Assembly (NCBI GenBank): GCA_002717915.1
Contig: PBCV01000018.1
Location: forward strand, 8,379 to 14,052
Source of the DNA: Fidelibacterota bacterium
Lineage (GTDB): Bacteria; Fidelibacterota; Marinisomatia; Marinisomatales; UBA1611
Reading direction: 5' to 3'
DNA: 5,674 nucleotides
Shown: piece by piece, positions 1 to 5,674 of the stretch
Numbering within the stretch: the first letter of the stretch is position 1
Layout: the number at the start of each line of letters is the position of its first letter
The notes under the pieces: generated by a model
Told to the model about the DNA's origin: nothing
Databases searched by the model: none
Seen by the model: the letters and a program-made list of their open reading frames with translations, nothing else
Translations under genes and position numbers: made by a program

Positions 1-1652
1 CGACTGGCATATGTCCCCAAACCATATGGTGCCGTATCCGTATCTCCTTCTTCAACAGTAACATCCGAATGGGGAATGCCTAATTCCTCTGCAATAATTT
101 GAGCATATGTTGTCTCATGGCCCTGGCCCTGGGATTTGGTACCAAAACGAGCTATTACTTTCCCGGTGGGGTGGATACGTATTTCAGAACTATCAAACAT
201 CTTGATACCTAAAATATCAAAATCCTTGGAAGGTCCTGCTCCCACAACTTCAGTAAATGATGAGATTCCTATTCCCATCAGTTCACCCTTCTCTCGTTTT
301 TTGGCTTGTTCCTTGAGCAGTTTATCATAGCCTATTTTTTCCATAGCTAGTTTTAATGCTCCATGATAATCACCGCTATCGTATTCCCAACCCATAGGTG
401 ATTTATATGGAAAAGCATCTTTCGGAATAAAATTATTCATTCTGATTTCTGCTGCATCCATGCCTAATTCATCAGCAACCATGTCCACCATGCGTTCGAT
501 CGCATGCACAGCTTCCGTAACACGGAAGGAACAGCGATAAGCTATTCCTCCTGGTGGTTTATTGGTGTAGACACCGTCCACTTCCACGAAAGCATTCTTA
601 AAATCATATGAACCTGTACAAATCGAGAACATACCAGCAGGAAATTTGGATGGGTTCGCGGCTGCATCGGCATAACCATGATCTGCTAATGTATTAATCC
701 GCAATCCATTCAATGTGCCATCCTTATCCGCGGCTATTTCACATGTCATATGATAATCTCTGGCGAAAGAATCTGCTTGCAGATTCTCTCGACGATCTTC
801 AATCCATTTTATAGGAAGACCGGTCACTACAGATGCCGCAATAGCGATCACATAACCAGGATAAACAGGAACCTTACCACCAAATCCTCCACCAATATCT
901 GGTGAAATGACACGGATTTTATCTTCCCGAAGTCCAACATGTCCAGCTACTAGGGCCAGTACTGTGCGGATAGCATGGGGAGCCTGTGTGGTCATCCAGA
1001 CTGTAAGTTGCCCGGATACTGAATCAAATTCTGAGACACAACCGCAGGTTTCGATTGATGCAACATGAATGCGTGGCAAATAGATATTTTCTTTAACAAC
1101 AACATCAGCCTTTTTAAAGATATCATCGGTACCCTTTTTATCCCCAGCTTCCCAGTGGAAAATATGGTTGTTTTCCTGTCCTTCTTTATCATCACGTATA
1201 ATAGGTGCATCAGGATCAGTTGCTTTATGTGGGTCGACTACAACAGGGAGTGGCTCGTATTCTACTTCAACCAGTTCAACACCATCCGCAGCGCTATATC
1301 GATCCGTGGCAATCACGGCAGCAACTTCTTGAGCCTGGTAACATACCTTTTCTATGGGTAGTACCATTTGGGTGTCAGACATTAAAGTTGGCATCATATG
1401 TAGGTTGTATTCTTTTAATGTTTCACCAGTAATTACTGCAGCGACACCAGGGTGTTCTAGGGCCTTCTCAGTATTAATACTTTTAATTTTGGCATGTGCA
1501 TATGGACTGCGTACGATATCCATAAAAACCATTCCTGGTCGTACGACATCGTCTACATAGTTTCCTTGGCCGCGGATAAATCTTGGATCTTCTTTACGCT
1601 TAACCGAATGTCCCATTCCTCCAACTTCAGCAGATGTTTTACATTTTGACAT
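1..1652 (-). CDS. coxL: Form I aerobic CO dehydrogenase, large (molybdenum) subunit CoxL, 3' end outside the window
   Basis: This is the catalytic subunit of the cytoplasmic Mo/Cu CO dehydrogenase, which oxidises CO with water to CO2, two protons and two electrons. It belongs to the xanthine oxidase family. The frame is open from the ATG at 1652 to the left edge: 550 full codons, against about 800 residues for the family. The C-terminal third, with the catalytic glutamate, is not visible. Residues 371-377 read AYRCSFR, the form I loop whose cysteine (C374 here, codon at 533-531) carries the copper-sulfur bridge to molybdenum. Form II proteins have AYRGAGR instead. A glycine-rich GGGFGGK lies at 254-260, and the cofactor-binding QGQGHETTYAQ segment starts at 508, followed by EGDTDTAPYGLGTYAS at the edge. 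The start overlaps the coxS stop (TAATG) and has AAGGAGG 6 nt upstream. No signal peptide is visible. Identity is very secure. Confidence 0.97.
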   Translation of the reverse strand, partial: MSKCKTSAEVGGMGHSVKRKEDPRFIRGQGNYVDDVVRPGMVFMDIVRSPYAHAKIKSINTEKALEHPGVAAVITGETLKEYNLHMMPTLMSDTQMVLPIEKVCYQAQEVAAVIATDRYSAADGVELVEVEYEPLPVVVDPHKATDPDAPIIRDDKEGQENNHIFHWEAGDKKGTDDIFKKADVVVKENIYLPRIHVASIETCGCVSEFDSVSGQLTVWMTTQAPHAIRTVLALVAGHVGLREDKIRVISPDIGGGFGGKVPVYPGYVIAIAASVVTGLPIKWIEDRRENLQADSFARDYHMTCEIAADKDGTLNGLRINTLADHGYADAAANPSKFPAGMFSICTGSYDFKNAFVEVDGVYTNKPPGGIAYRCSFRVTEAVHAIERMVDMVADELGMDAAEIRMNNFIPKDAFPYKSPMGWEYDSGDYHGALKLAMEKIGYDKLLKEQAKKREKGELMGIGISSFTEVVGAGPSKDFDILGIKMFDSSEIRIHPTGKVIARFGTKSQGQGHETTYAQIIAEELGIPHSDVTVEEGDTDTAPYGLGTYAS

Positions 1653-2143
1653 TATTCGCCTCCTTCTGTAGTTGACTCTTGGAGTTTGTTAGATGCGTAT
1701 TGCACCGCTTTCACAATATTCTGGTAACCCGTACAACGACATAAGTTACCCGAAATGCCGTACCGAATCTCTTCCTCTGTGGGGTCGGGATTATTATCTA
1801 GTAGGTGCTTGGATGACATGATCATGCCAGGAGTACAGAAACCGCATTGCAGTCCATGTTCTTCCATAAATCCTTCCTGCAGAGGGTGCAGTGCTTCACC
1901 TTCCATACCTTCTATTGTAGTTACTTCTCGGCCATTTGCTTGCACAGCAAAAACGGTGCAGGATTTAACGGCTGTACCATCCAATAAGACTGTACAGGCA
2001 CCACAATGAGTTGTATCGCATCCAATATGGGTCCCCGTTAGTCCATGGTTATCCCGGATGAAATGAACCAGTAATAAGCGATCTTCAACTTCAGCTGATT
2101 TTGCTTCTCCATTGATATTGATTGTAATGGATTGGGTTGCCAT
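1652..2143 (-). CDS. coxS: CO dehydrogenase small subunit CoxS, two [2Fe-2S] clusters
   Basis: This 163-residue iron-sulfur subunit passes electrons from the molybdenum site in CoxL to the FAD in CoxM. The N-terminal half is a plant-type ferredoxin fold with cluster ligands C42, C47, C50 and C62 ([13 protein letters not shown], then SC). The C-terminal helical domain binds the second cluster through C100 and C103 (QCGFCTPGM) and C135 and C137 (NLCRCTGY). All eight ligands are present and the length is normal for the family (about 160-170). The first four ligand positions equal those I recall for O. carboxidovorans CoxS. It is the middle gene of coxM-coxS-coxL: its ATG shares one base with the coxM stop and its TAA shares one base with the coxL start, so the three are almost certainly co-transcribed and translationally coupled. 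Taken alone it could be a small subunit of another molybdenum hydroxylase; CoxL fixes the assignment. Confidence 0.96.
   Translation of the reverse strand: MATQSITININGEAKSAEVEDRLLLVHFIRDNHGLTGTHIGCDTTHCGACTVLLDGTAVKSCTVFAVQANGREVTTIEGMEGEALHPLQEGFMEEHGLQCGFCTPGMIMSSKHLLDNNPDPTEEEIRYGISGNLCRCTGYQNIVKAVQYASNKLQESTTEGGE
1659..1665 (-). promoter_or_regulatory. Ribosome binding site of coxL
   Basis: AAGGAGG on the minus strand, 6 nt before the coxL ATG and inside the 3' end of coxS. It fixes the coxL start at the TAATG junction. Confidence 0.9.
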
Positions 2144-3030
2144 CAGGAACCTCCTTCCGCTCTGTCTTTTGCCGTTTGTATTGCTCTGGCCGTTAAAGTT
2201 TTAACAACGGCCCTTTTGTATTCTTCTGACCCGCGATGGTCGCCAACGGGTTGAGAAGCGGAAGCAGCTAATTCTGCCGCTTTATCGATGTCATCATTGG
2301 ATACGGATGTCCCAACTAATGCATTTTGTGCTTCCGTGGCCCGAATAGGTGTGGGTCCTACATTGGTTAAGGCAATCCCAGCGCTAGAACAGTTATCGCT
2401 ATCAAATTGAAGTGCTACGGCCACACCGGCAATGGCGTAATCACCTACTTTTCGTTCCAACTTTTTATATGCAGCGCCTGATTTACCACTACTGACCGGG
2501 ATTCTTAATTCGGTAAGAATTTCATTTTGTTCAAGAGCTGTCATTAGTGGGCCCTTAAAAAAGTCATCGATTATGATTGTACGTTCTCGGCCACCTAAAA
2601 TTCCTCCAGGACCATTAATGACAACCTCAGCGCCAAGAGCAACCATAGTTGCCGGATGATCATTGGCCGGATCACCGTGGGCAATATTACCGCCAACTGT
2701 TGCCATATTCCGGACCAATGGGTCTGCAATGACCTCCGCAGTATCTTTTAAAATAGGATATTTTTCTGCAACCAGATCTGATCTCTCGAGCTCAACTTCG
2801 CGTGTCATAGCACCAATAGAAAGATATCCATTCTCTTCCTTAATATAATTGAGATCGGAAAGTCCATTAATATCGATGAGGTTAGTTGGTTCTGCAAGCC
2901 GAAGTTTCATCATCGGGATCAAGCTGTGTCCGCCGGCAAGGATCTTGGCATCTTCGCCAAGTTCACCGAGGAGTTTTAAAGCTTCATCCAAGGTTGCAGG
3001 TGCATGATAATCAAATGACCCTGGTATCAT
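2143..3030 (-). CDS. coxM: CO dehydrogenase medium (FAD-binding) subunit CoxM
   Basis: This 295-residue flavoprotein subunit takes electrons from CoxS and delivers them to the quinone pool. The two FAD-binding motifs of the family are at their usual places: AGGHS at residues 32-36 and TVGGN at 111-115 (the O. carboxidovorans protein has TIGGD at the second). Between them come LIDINGL and ADPLVRN. The C-terminal part (from about residue 180, [20 protein letters not shown]) is the CO dehydrogenase flavoprotein C-terminal domain. Length is close to the usual 285-295. The ATG at 3030 is preceded by GGAGG with 6 nt spacing and begins [11 protein letters not shown], a typical family N-terminus. It is the first gene of the M-S-L operon, an order found in form I clusters; form II clusters are usually S-L-M. 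Expression probably comes from the divergent intergenic region. Confidence 0.96.
   Translation of the reverse strand: MIPGSFDYHAPATLDEALKLLGELGEDAKILAGGHSLIPMMKLRLAEPTNLIDINGLSDLNYIKEENGYLSIGAMTREVELERSDLVAEKYPILKDTAEVIADPLVRNMATVGGNIAHGDPANDHPATMVALGAEVVINGPGGILGGRERTIIIDDFFKGPLMTALEQNEILTELRIPVSSGKSGAAYKKLERKVGDYAIAGVAVALQFDSDNCSSAGIALTNVGPTPIRATEAQNALVGTSVSNDDIDKAAELAASASQPVGDHRGSEEYKRAVVKTLTARAIQTAKDRAEGGS
2150..2156 (-). promoter_or_regulatory. Ribosome binding site of coxS
   Basis: AAGGAGG on the minus strand, 6 nt before the coxS ATG and inside the 3' end of coxM. The motif and spacing are the same as at the coxL junction. Confidence 0.9.
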
Positions 3031-3036
3031 AGTACG

Positions 3037-3041
3037 CCTCC
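3037..3041 (-). promoter_or_regulatory. Ribosome binding site of coxM
   Basis: GGAGG on the minus strand, 6 nt before the ATG at 3030. It confirms the coxM start. Confidence 0.88.
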
Positions 3042-3053
3042 ATTTTTTATACT

Positions 3054-3062
3054 ATTTAGGTG
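3054..3062 (+). repeat. ATTTAGGTG direct repeat, copy 1 (coxM side)
   Basis: This 9-base word recurs exactly at 3152-3160, at the other end of the same 152-bp intergenic region. This copy lies in the coxM leader between the inverted repeat and the ribosome binding site. It may be half of a regulator-binding pair. Confidence 0.45.
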
Positions 3063-3065
3063 CGG

Positions 3066-3085
3066 CTACCCCTCCAATAGGGTAG
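3066..3085. promoter_or_regulatory. Perfect inverted repeat, possible operator or leader hairpin for coxMSL
   Basis: CTACCC (3066-3071) and GGGTAG (3080-3085) are perfect 6-bp inverted arms around an 8-bp centre. An alternative pairing is CCCT/AGGG around 5 bp. On the minus strand the element starts 3 bp after the candidate -10 box and covers the expected transcription start, a classic operator position. It could also form a short hairpin in the leader RNA. No T-run follows, so it is not an intrinsic terminator. The binding protein is unknown. Confidence 0.5.
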
Positions 3086-3088
3086 TTA

Positions 3089-3117
3089 ATAGTAGATAGA
3101 ATCCAAATAATAATCAA
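3089..3117 (-). promoter_or_regulatory. Candidate sigma-70-type promoter for coxMSL
   Basis: On the minus strand TTGATT (3117-3112, 4 of 6 to TTGACA) is followed after exactly 17 nt by TACTAT (3094-3089, 4 of 6 to TATAAT). Transcription would begin near 3082, giving a leader of about 50 nt before coxM. The region is AT-rich, so chance matches are likely. A weaker alternative is TTGGAG (3077-3072) with TAGTAT (3054-3049), but its start point would fall on the coxM ribosome binding site. Confidence 0.5.
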
Positions 3118-3151
3118 GATATACTCAAGCTATAAATTCCCTTCCATTGAC

Positions 3152-3160
3152 ATTTAGGTG
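3152..3160 (+). repeat. ATTTAGGTG direct repeat, copy 2 (coxD side)
   Basis: Second exact copy of the 9-base word, 98 bp from the first, lying just inside the candidate coxD promoter. Its TAGGT also forms the left arm of a 17-bp palindrome, which copy 1 does not share. Confidence 0.45.
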
Positions 3161-3171
3161 ATATAGACCTA
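3155..3171. promoter_or_regulatory. Short palindrome in the coxD promoter, possible operator
   Basis: TAGGT (3155-3159) and ACCTA (3167-3171) are perfect 5-bp inverted arms around 7 bp. The 17-bp element fills the space between the candidate -35 and -10 boxes of coxD, where a bound repressor would block polymerase. The arms are short, so chance is possible. Confidence 0.4.
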
Positions 3172-3182
3172 CTTTTGCCTTT

Positions 3183-4103
3183 ATGAATTTTAAGAACATC
3201 CAATCTATAGAAAATGTTCAGAGTTTGCTGGAAAAGCATAATTATATAGCCGATAGGTCTTTGGCTACATCGATTTACTTATCCCTAGTAATGGACAAAC
3301 CCATTTTTCTTGAAGGTGAACCTGGCGTGGGAAAAACAGAAGAAGGTAAAGTATTGGCTCAAATTCTAGATACGAACCTGATTAGACTCCAATGTTATGA
3401 AGGTTTGGACGTGCATAATGCTATTTATGAGTGGAATTATTCGCGGCAGATTTTGCAAATCCGAATGATGGAAGCGGAGGGTCAAACAAGTAAAGATGAC
3501 ATTTCTAAAGAAATTTTTGGCTCAGAATTTTTGATTAAACGACCACTATACCAGGCTATTGATTATAGCGGCGATAATCCACCTGTACTATTGATCGACG
3601 AATTAGATCGGGCAGATGAAGAATTCGAGGCCTATCTATTGGAGGTACTTTCAGAATTTCAAATCTCAATACCTGAAATCGGTACTATAAAAGCAACAAA
3701 TCCGCCGGTGGTAGTAGTCACTTCCAATCGTACTCGGGAGATTCATGATGCGTTGAAGCGGCGTTGCCTTTACCATTGGATTGGTTATCCGTCAGCGGTT
3801 CAAGAGTTTCAAATTATCAAACGAAAAATTCCCGATGTCCAAGATTCTCTTGGTAAACAAGTCGTTGCTTTTGTCCAGGCTGTACGTCAGCAGGAATTTT
3901 ATAAACTACCTGGTATTGCCGAAACGATTGACTGGGCTAATGCCTTGATAAAGCTAGGAACAACGGAAATATCGACCGAAATAGCCTCCGATACTTTGGG
4001 TACACTTCTCAAATACCAGGATGATATTGAAAGAATGGATAATGATACTACCCATGGATTGGTTCAGCGCGCCTTTGCAGAAGCTAATCTGATTTCTGTT
4101 TAA
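3183..4103 (+). CDS. coxD: CoxD, MoxR-type AAA+ ATPase for maturation of the CODH active site
   Basis: This is a 306-residue MoxR-family AAA+ ATPase. In O. carboxidovorans CoxD acts as a chaperone-like ATPase needed to assemble the [CuSMoO2] centre after apo-CODH has folded. Visible parts: YIADRSLATSIYLSL (21-35), Walker A GEPGVGKT (45-52), Walker B VLLIDE (135-140), sensor 1 around TSNRTRE (N182), and R193/R194 in HDALKRRCLYHWIGYP, a signature of CoxD-like MoxR proteins and the likely arginine finger. The residues after Walker A read EEGKVLA where I would expect EIAKVLA; the nucleotide-binding residues themselves are intact. Length is normal. The ATG at 3183 is the only possible start near the 5' end, because an in-frame TGA lies at 3159-3161 and the next methionine is residue 37. 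No Shine-Dalgarno sequence precedes it. It is divergent from coxM and 10 nt upstream of coxE. The role in this organism is inferred from the family. Confidence 0.93.
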   Translation: MNFKNIQSIENVQSLLEKHNYIADRSLATSIYLSLVMDKPIFLEGEPGVGKTEEGKVLAQILDTNLIRLQCYEGLDVHNAIYEWNYSRQILQIRMMEAEGQTSKDDISKEIFGSEFLIKRPLYQAIDYSGDNPPVLLIDELDRADEEFEAYLLEVLSEFQISIPEIGTIKATNPPVVVVTSNRTREIHDALKRRCLYHWIGYPSAVQEFQIIKRKIPDVQDSLGKQVVAFVQAVRQQEFYKLPGIAETIDWANALIKLGTTEISTEIASDTLGTLLKYQDDIERMDNDTTHGLVQRAFAEANLISV

Positions 4104-4113
4104 TATACTTGGT

Positions 4114-5325
4114 GTGAATACAGTAGTACAATCCCAACTCCATAATGCAATAACTGTATTTGGCCGGTTTCTTCGTCAGGCTGGTTATATTGTCGGTACT
4201 GGAGAGATTATGACTGCCATTGATGCTAGTTCAAAAATAGACCTGTTAAATCGAGAAGATTTTCGCCAGGCCCTAAAATCCTGTATTATTACAGATCACA
4301 AGTTCATTCCATTGTTTGATCAATTATTTGATCTTTACTGGCGCAATCCGGATCGGATCGAAAATGTATCTGATATCCTTCGCAAATTATATGAATCTCG
4401 TTTGTCCGAGGCAGAAATCCAGGGCATGAAAGACCAAATAAAAGAACTTTATAATAAGCGCTTGGAAAGCCTGAAAGAGAAAGAAAAAAACGTTAAAGAA
4501 GATAACGAAGAAAAAATGCTTGATGTATTTTTATATAGCCCGGAAGAAATTTTGCGGAGCAAACGTTTTGATGCTTACACCGCTGATGAATTGGAAGAGG
4601 CTAAAAAATTTATCAGTCAATGGAAATGGGAGTTCGGGGAAAGAACATTACGTCGCTTACATACCGGAAAAACCCCTTATCGTTTGAATATTCGTGGTAC
4701 CATACGTAAGAATATATTTCCTACGCAAGATTTTATAGAACTACAGTGGAAACAAAGAAAAACAAAGGTAAGGCCCTTGGTAGTACTCACAGACATCAGT
4801 GGCTCAATGGACCATTATAGCCGGATTTTACTTCATTTCATTTTTACCATTCATTCGGTTAATAAGCATATTGAAGCATTTACTTTTGGCACACGTTTAA
4901 CGCGAATTACACATTATTTACGACAAAAGGATGTAAATGATGCCCTGGATCTTACCAATAATTCAGTAGAAGACTGGTCAGGGGGTACAAAAATAGGAGA
5001 AACATTGGAAGCATTTAATCGCACTTGGGCTCGAAGAGTGCTCAATGGAGGTGCGGTAGTATTAATTATTAGCGATGGCTGGGATACAGGTAATATTAAA
5101 TTATTGAAAAAAGAAGCCGATCGGTTGCATCGCAGCTGCCACCACATTATCTGGTTAAATCCGAATCTTGGTTATATGGATTTTCAACCACTCACACAAG
5201 GTGTTCAAGCAATATTGCCTCACGTGGATAAATTTTTACCCATCCATAATTTGAACAGTTTAATTGAATTGGGGCGTGTTTTAAAACAGCTGAATAAAAA
5301 AGAATCTTTTAAAGCAATAGCATGA
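4114..5325 (+). CDS. coxE: CoxE, von Willebrand factor A domain protein, CODH maturation partner of CoxD
   Basis: This 403-residue VWA protein is of the CoxE type. MoxR ATPases usually work with a VWA partner, and in O. carboxidovorans coxE is linked to completing the copper-containing active site. The N-terminal region (about 5-95) is the CoxE-like helical domain (FGRFLRQAGYIVGTGEIMTAID). A very charged, probably helical or coiled segment runs from about 97 to 135. The VWA domain occupies roughly 215-395 with a complete metal-ion-dependent adhesion site: DISGS at 227-231, T292 in GGTKIGETLEAF, and D321 in IISDGWD. Length matches the family. I accept the GTG at 4114 as start because it restores the usual N-terminus. 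A GTG at 4112 is out of frame, and no good Shine-Dalgarno sequence is visible. The gene begins 10 nt after the coxD stop, and its end overlaps the next gene by ATGA, so an operon is likely. Confidence 0.93.
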   Translation: MNTVVQSQLHNAITVFGRFLRQAGYIVGTGEIMTAIDASSKIDLLNREDFRQALKSCIITDHKFIPLFDQLFDLYWRNPDRIENVSDILRKLYESRLSEAEIQGMKDQIKELYNKRLESLKEKEKNVKEDNEEKMLDVFLYSPEEILRSKRFDAYTADELEEAKKFISQWKWEFGERTLRRLHTGKTPYRLNIRGTIRKNIFPTQDFIELQWKQRKTKVRPLVVLTDISGSMDHYSRILLHFIFTIHSVNKHIEAFTFGTRLTRITHYLRQKDVNDALDLTNNSVEDWSGGTKIGETLEAFNRTWARRVLNGGAVVLIISDGWDTGNIKLLKKEADRLHRSCHHIIWLNPNLGYMDFQPLTQGVQAILPHVDKFLPIHNLNSLIELGRVLKQLNKKESFKAIA

Positions 5326-5674
5326 AAGTTTCAGCAACAATTCTTGCAGCAGGACAATCTTCTCGGATGGAAAATAGAAATAAACTATTACTACCCATTA
5401 ATGAAGTACCAATGATCAGTCATGTTTGCAATACGGTTTTGACAGCAGGACTCGACCCAGTTGTAGTAGTAACAGGATGTGACAGCGAACTTGTGACTCA
5501 AGCCATTCCTAAAGCAATAAATGAAATTATCTATAATTCACATTGGCAGTCTGGAATGGCCAGTTCTATTTATAGTGGGATATCTGCCTTGCCTAAAAAC
5601 ATAGATGGAAATATGATTATTTTAGGCGATATGCCAATGTTATCTAAAAATACTTTAGGTTTGCTGATTGATGA
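5322..5674 (+). CDS. MobA-like NTP transferase, probable molybdenum cofactor cytidylyltransferase (MocA-like), 3' end outside the window
   Basis: This is the first 117 codons of a nucleotidyltransferase of the MobA/MocA family, which normally has about 190-210 residues. The sequence shows the nucleotide-binding LAAGQSSRM (8-16) followed by NKLLLPI, and near the cut edge GMASSIYSGI and the metal-binding GDMPML (MocA proteins more often have GDQP). MocA-type enzymes join CTP to molybdopterin-Mo to give the cytosine dinucleotide cofactor, which O. carboxidovorans CODH uses, so the context supports a cytidylyl rather than guanylyl transfer. That specificity is an inference: it cannot be proved from the visible part, and the purine-catabolism relative PucB looks much the same. 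The ATG at 5322 overlaps the coxE stop (ATGA), which points to translational coupling. No gene symbol is given because mocA is only the probable identity. Confidence 0.85.
   Translation, partial: MKVSATILAAGQSSRMENRNKLLLPINEVPMISHVCNTVLTAGLDPVVVVTGCDSELVTQAIPKAINEIIYNSHWQSGMASSIYSGISALPKNIDGNMIILGDMPMLSKNTLGLLID

Larger units (their letters stand above)
3147..3175 (+). promoter_or_regulatory. Candidate promoter for coxDE, possibly giving a leaderless mRNA
   Basis: A perfect TTGACA -35 box (3147-3152) is followed after 17 nt by TACTTT (3170-3175, 3 of 6 to TATAAT). The start would fall at about 3182, directly at the coxD ATG, which fits the missing Shine-Dalgarno sequence. An alternative -10 is TATAAA at 3131-3136, with no convincing -35 box and a leader of about 40 nt. 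Confidence 0.45.

Noticed and set aside
992..1210. Small minus-strand frame inside coxL
   Set aside because: It is a different frame of the coxL strand and lies wholly within the real gene, with no family resemblance.
136..1560. Several small open frames on the plus strand opposite coxL (136-330, 1065-1361, 1205-1432, 1354-1560)
   Set aside because: They lie antisense to an uninterrupted CoxL frame with strong family motifs, overlap each other in different frames, and encode no recognisable protein.
1..1652. Possible pseudogene because no complete coxL frame is bounded in the window
   Set aside because: The frame is open without a stop or shift from 1652 to base 1; it only lacks its end because the window stops.
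1755..2848. Plus-strand frames opposite coxS (1755-2009) and coxM (2663-2848)
   Set aside because: They are antisense shadows of conserved cluster-ligand and FAD-binding regions, with no ribosome binding sites or known domains.
1..3030. Xanthine dehydrogenase or nicotine/aldehyde hydroxylase operon
   Set aside because: These share the fold and subunits, but the AYRCSFR loop, the M-S-L order and the adjacent CoxD/CoxE genes identify form I CO dehydrogenase.
3066..3085. Intrinsic terminator between the divergent genes
   Set aside because: The hairpin arms are only 6 bp, no T-run follows on either strand, and both flanking genes are transcribed away from it.
4914..5147. Minus-strand frame opposite the VWA domain of coxE
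   Set aside because: It is a shadow of the conserved VWA coding sequence.
3183..5325. MoxR-VWA pair as a new stress, defence or phage-related system
   Set aside because: The HDALKRRCLYHWIGYP signature, the CoxE-type VWA protein and the neighbouring coxMSL place the pair in the known CODH maturation role.

Overview
This window holds most of a cluster for aerobic carbon monoxide oxidation by a molybdenum/copper CO dehydrogenase (CODH) of the form I (CoxL) type. The organism is a bacterium with moderately AT-rich DNA. The three structural genes each have a strong GGAGG-type ribosome binding site. The sequence does not let me name the phylum. The protein motifs match those of the well-studied Oligotropha carboxidovorans enzyme, but the base composition is far more AT-rich than that organism.

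Minus strand, from about 3030 down to the left edge: coxM (FAD subunit), coxS (two [2Fe-2S] clusters) and coxL (molybdenum subunit, cut by the window edge after 550 codons). They lie in the M-S-L order known for form I clusters. Each stop codon shares one base with the next start (TGATG, then TAATG), and each gene has its own Shine-Dalgarno sequence 6 nt from its ATG. CoxL carries the AYRCSFR active-site loop that marks a true CO-oxidising enzyme.

Bases 3031-3182 are a compact divergent control region. It holds a candidate promoter for each direction, a perfect 6-bp inverted repeat at the expected start of the coxMSL transcript, and a 9-bp direct repeat with one copy near each gene set. The second copy belongs to a small palindrome inside the coxD promoter.

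Plus strand, 3183 to the right edge: coxD (MoxR-type AAA+ ATPase), coxE (von Willebrand A protein with an intact metal site) and the start of a MobA-like cytidylyl/nucleotidyltransferase gene, which overlaps coxE by 4 bases. In O. carboxidovorans CoxD and CoxE mature the [CuSMoO2] centre. The transferase probably makes the cytosine dinucleotide form of the molybdenum cofactor. The layout is therefore enzyme on one side and maturation machinery on the other, around shared control DNA. Classical form I clusters differ in placing coxD and coxE directly downstream of coxL on the same strand.

I see no RNA genes, mobile elements, CRISPR arrays or intrinsic terminators. The system is a known one. 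The less ordinary points are the split divergent layout, the operator-like repeats and the lack of ribosome binding sites on coxD and coxE.
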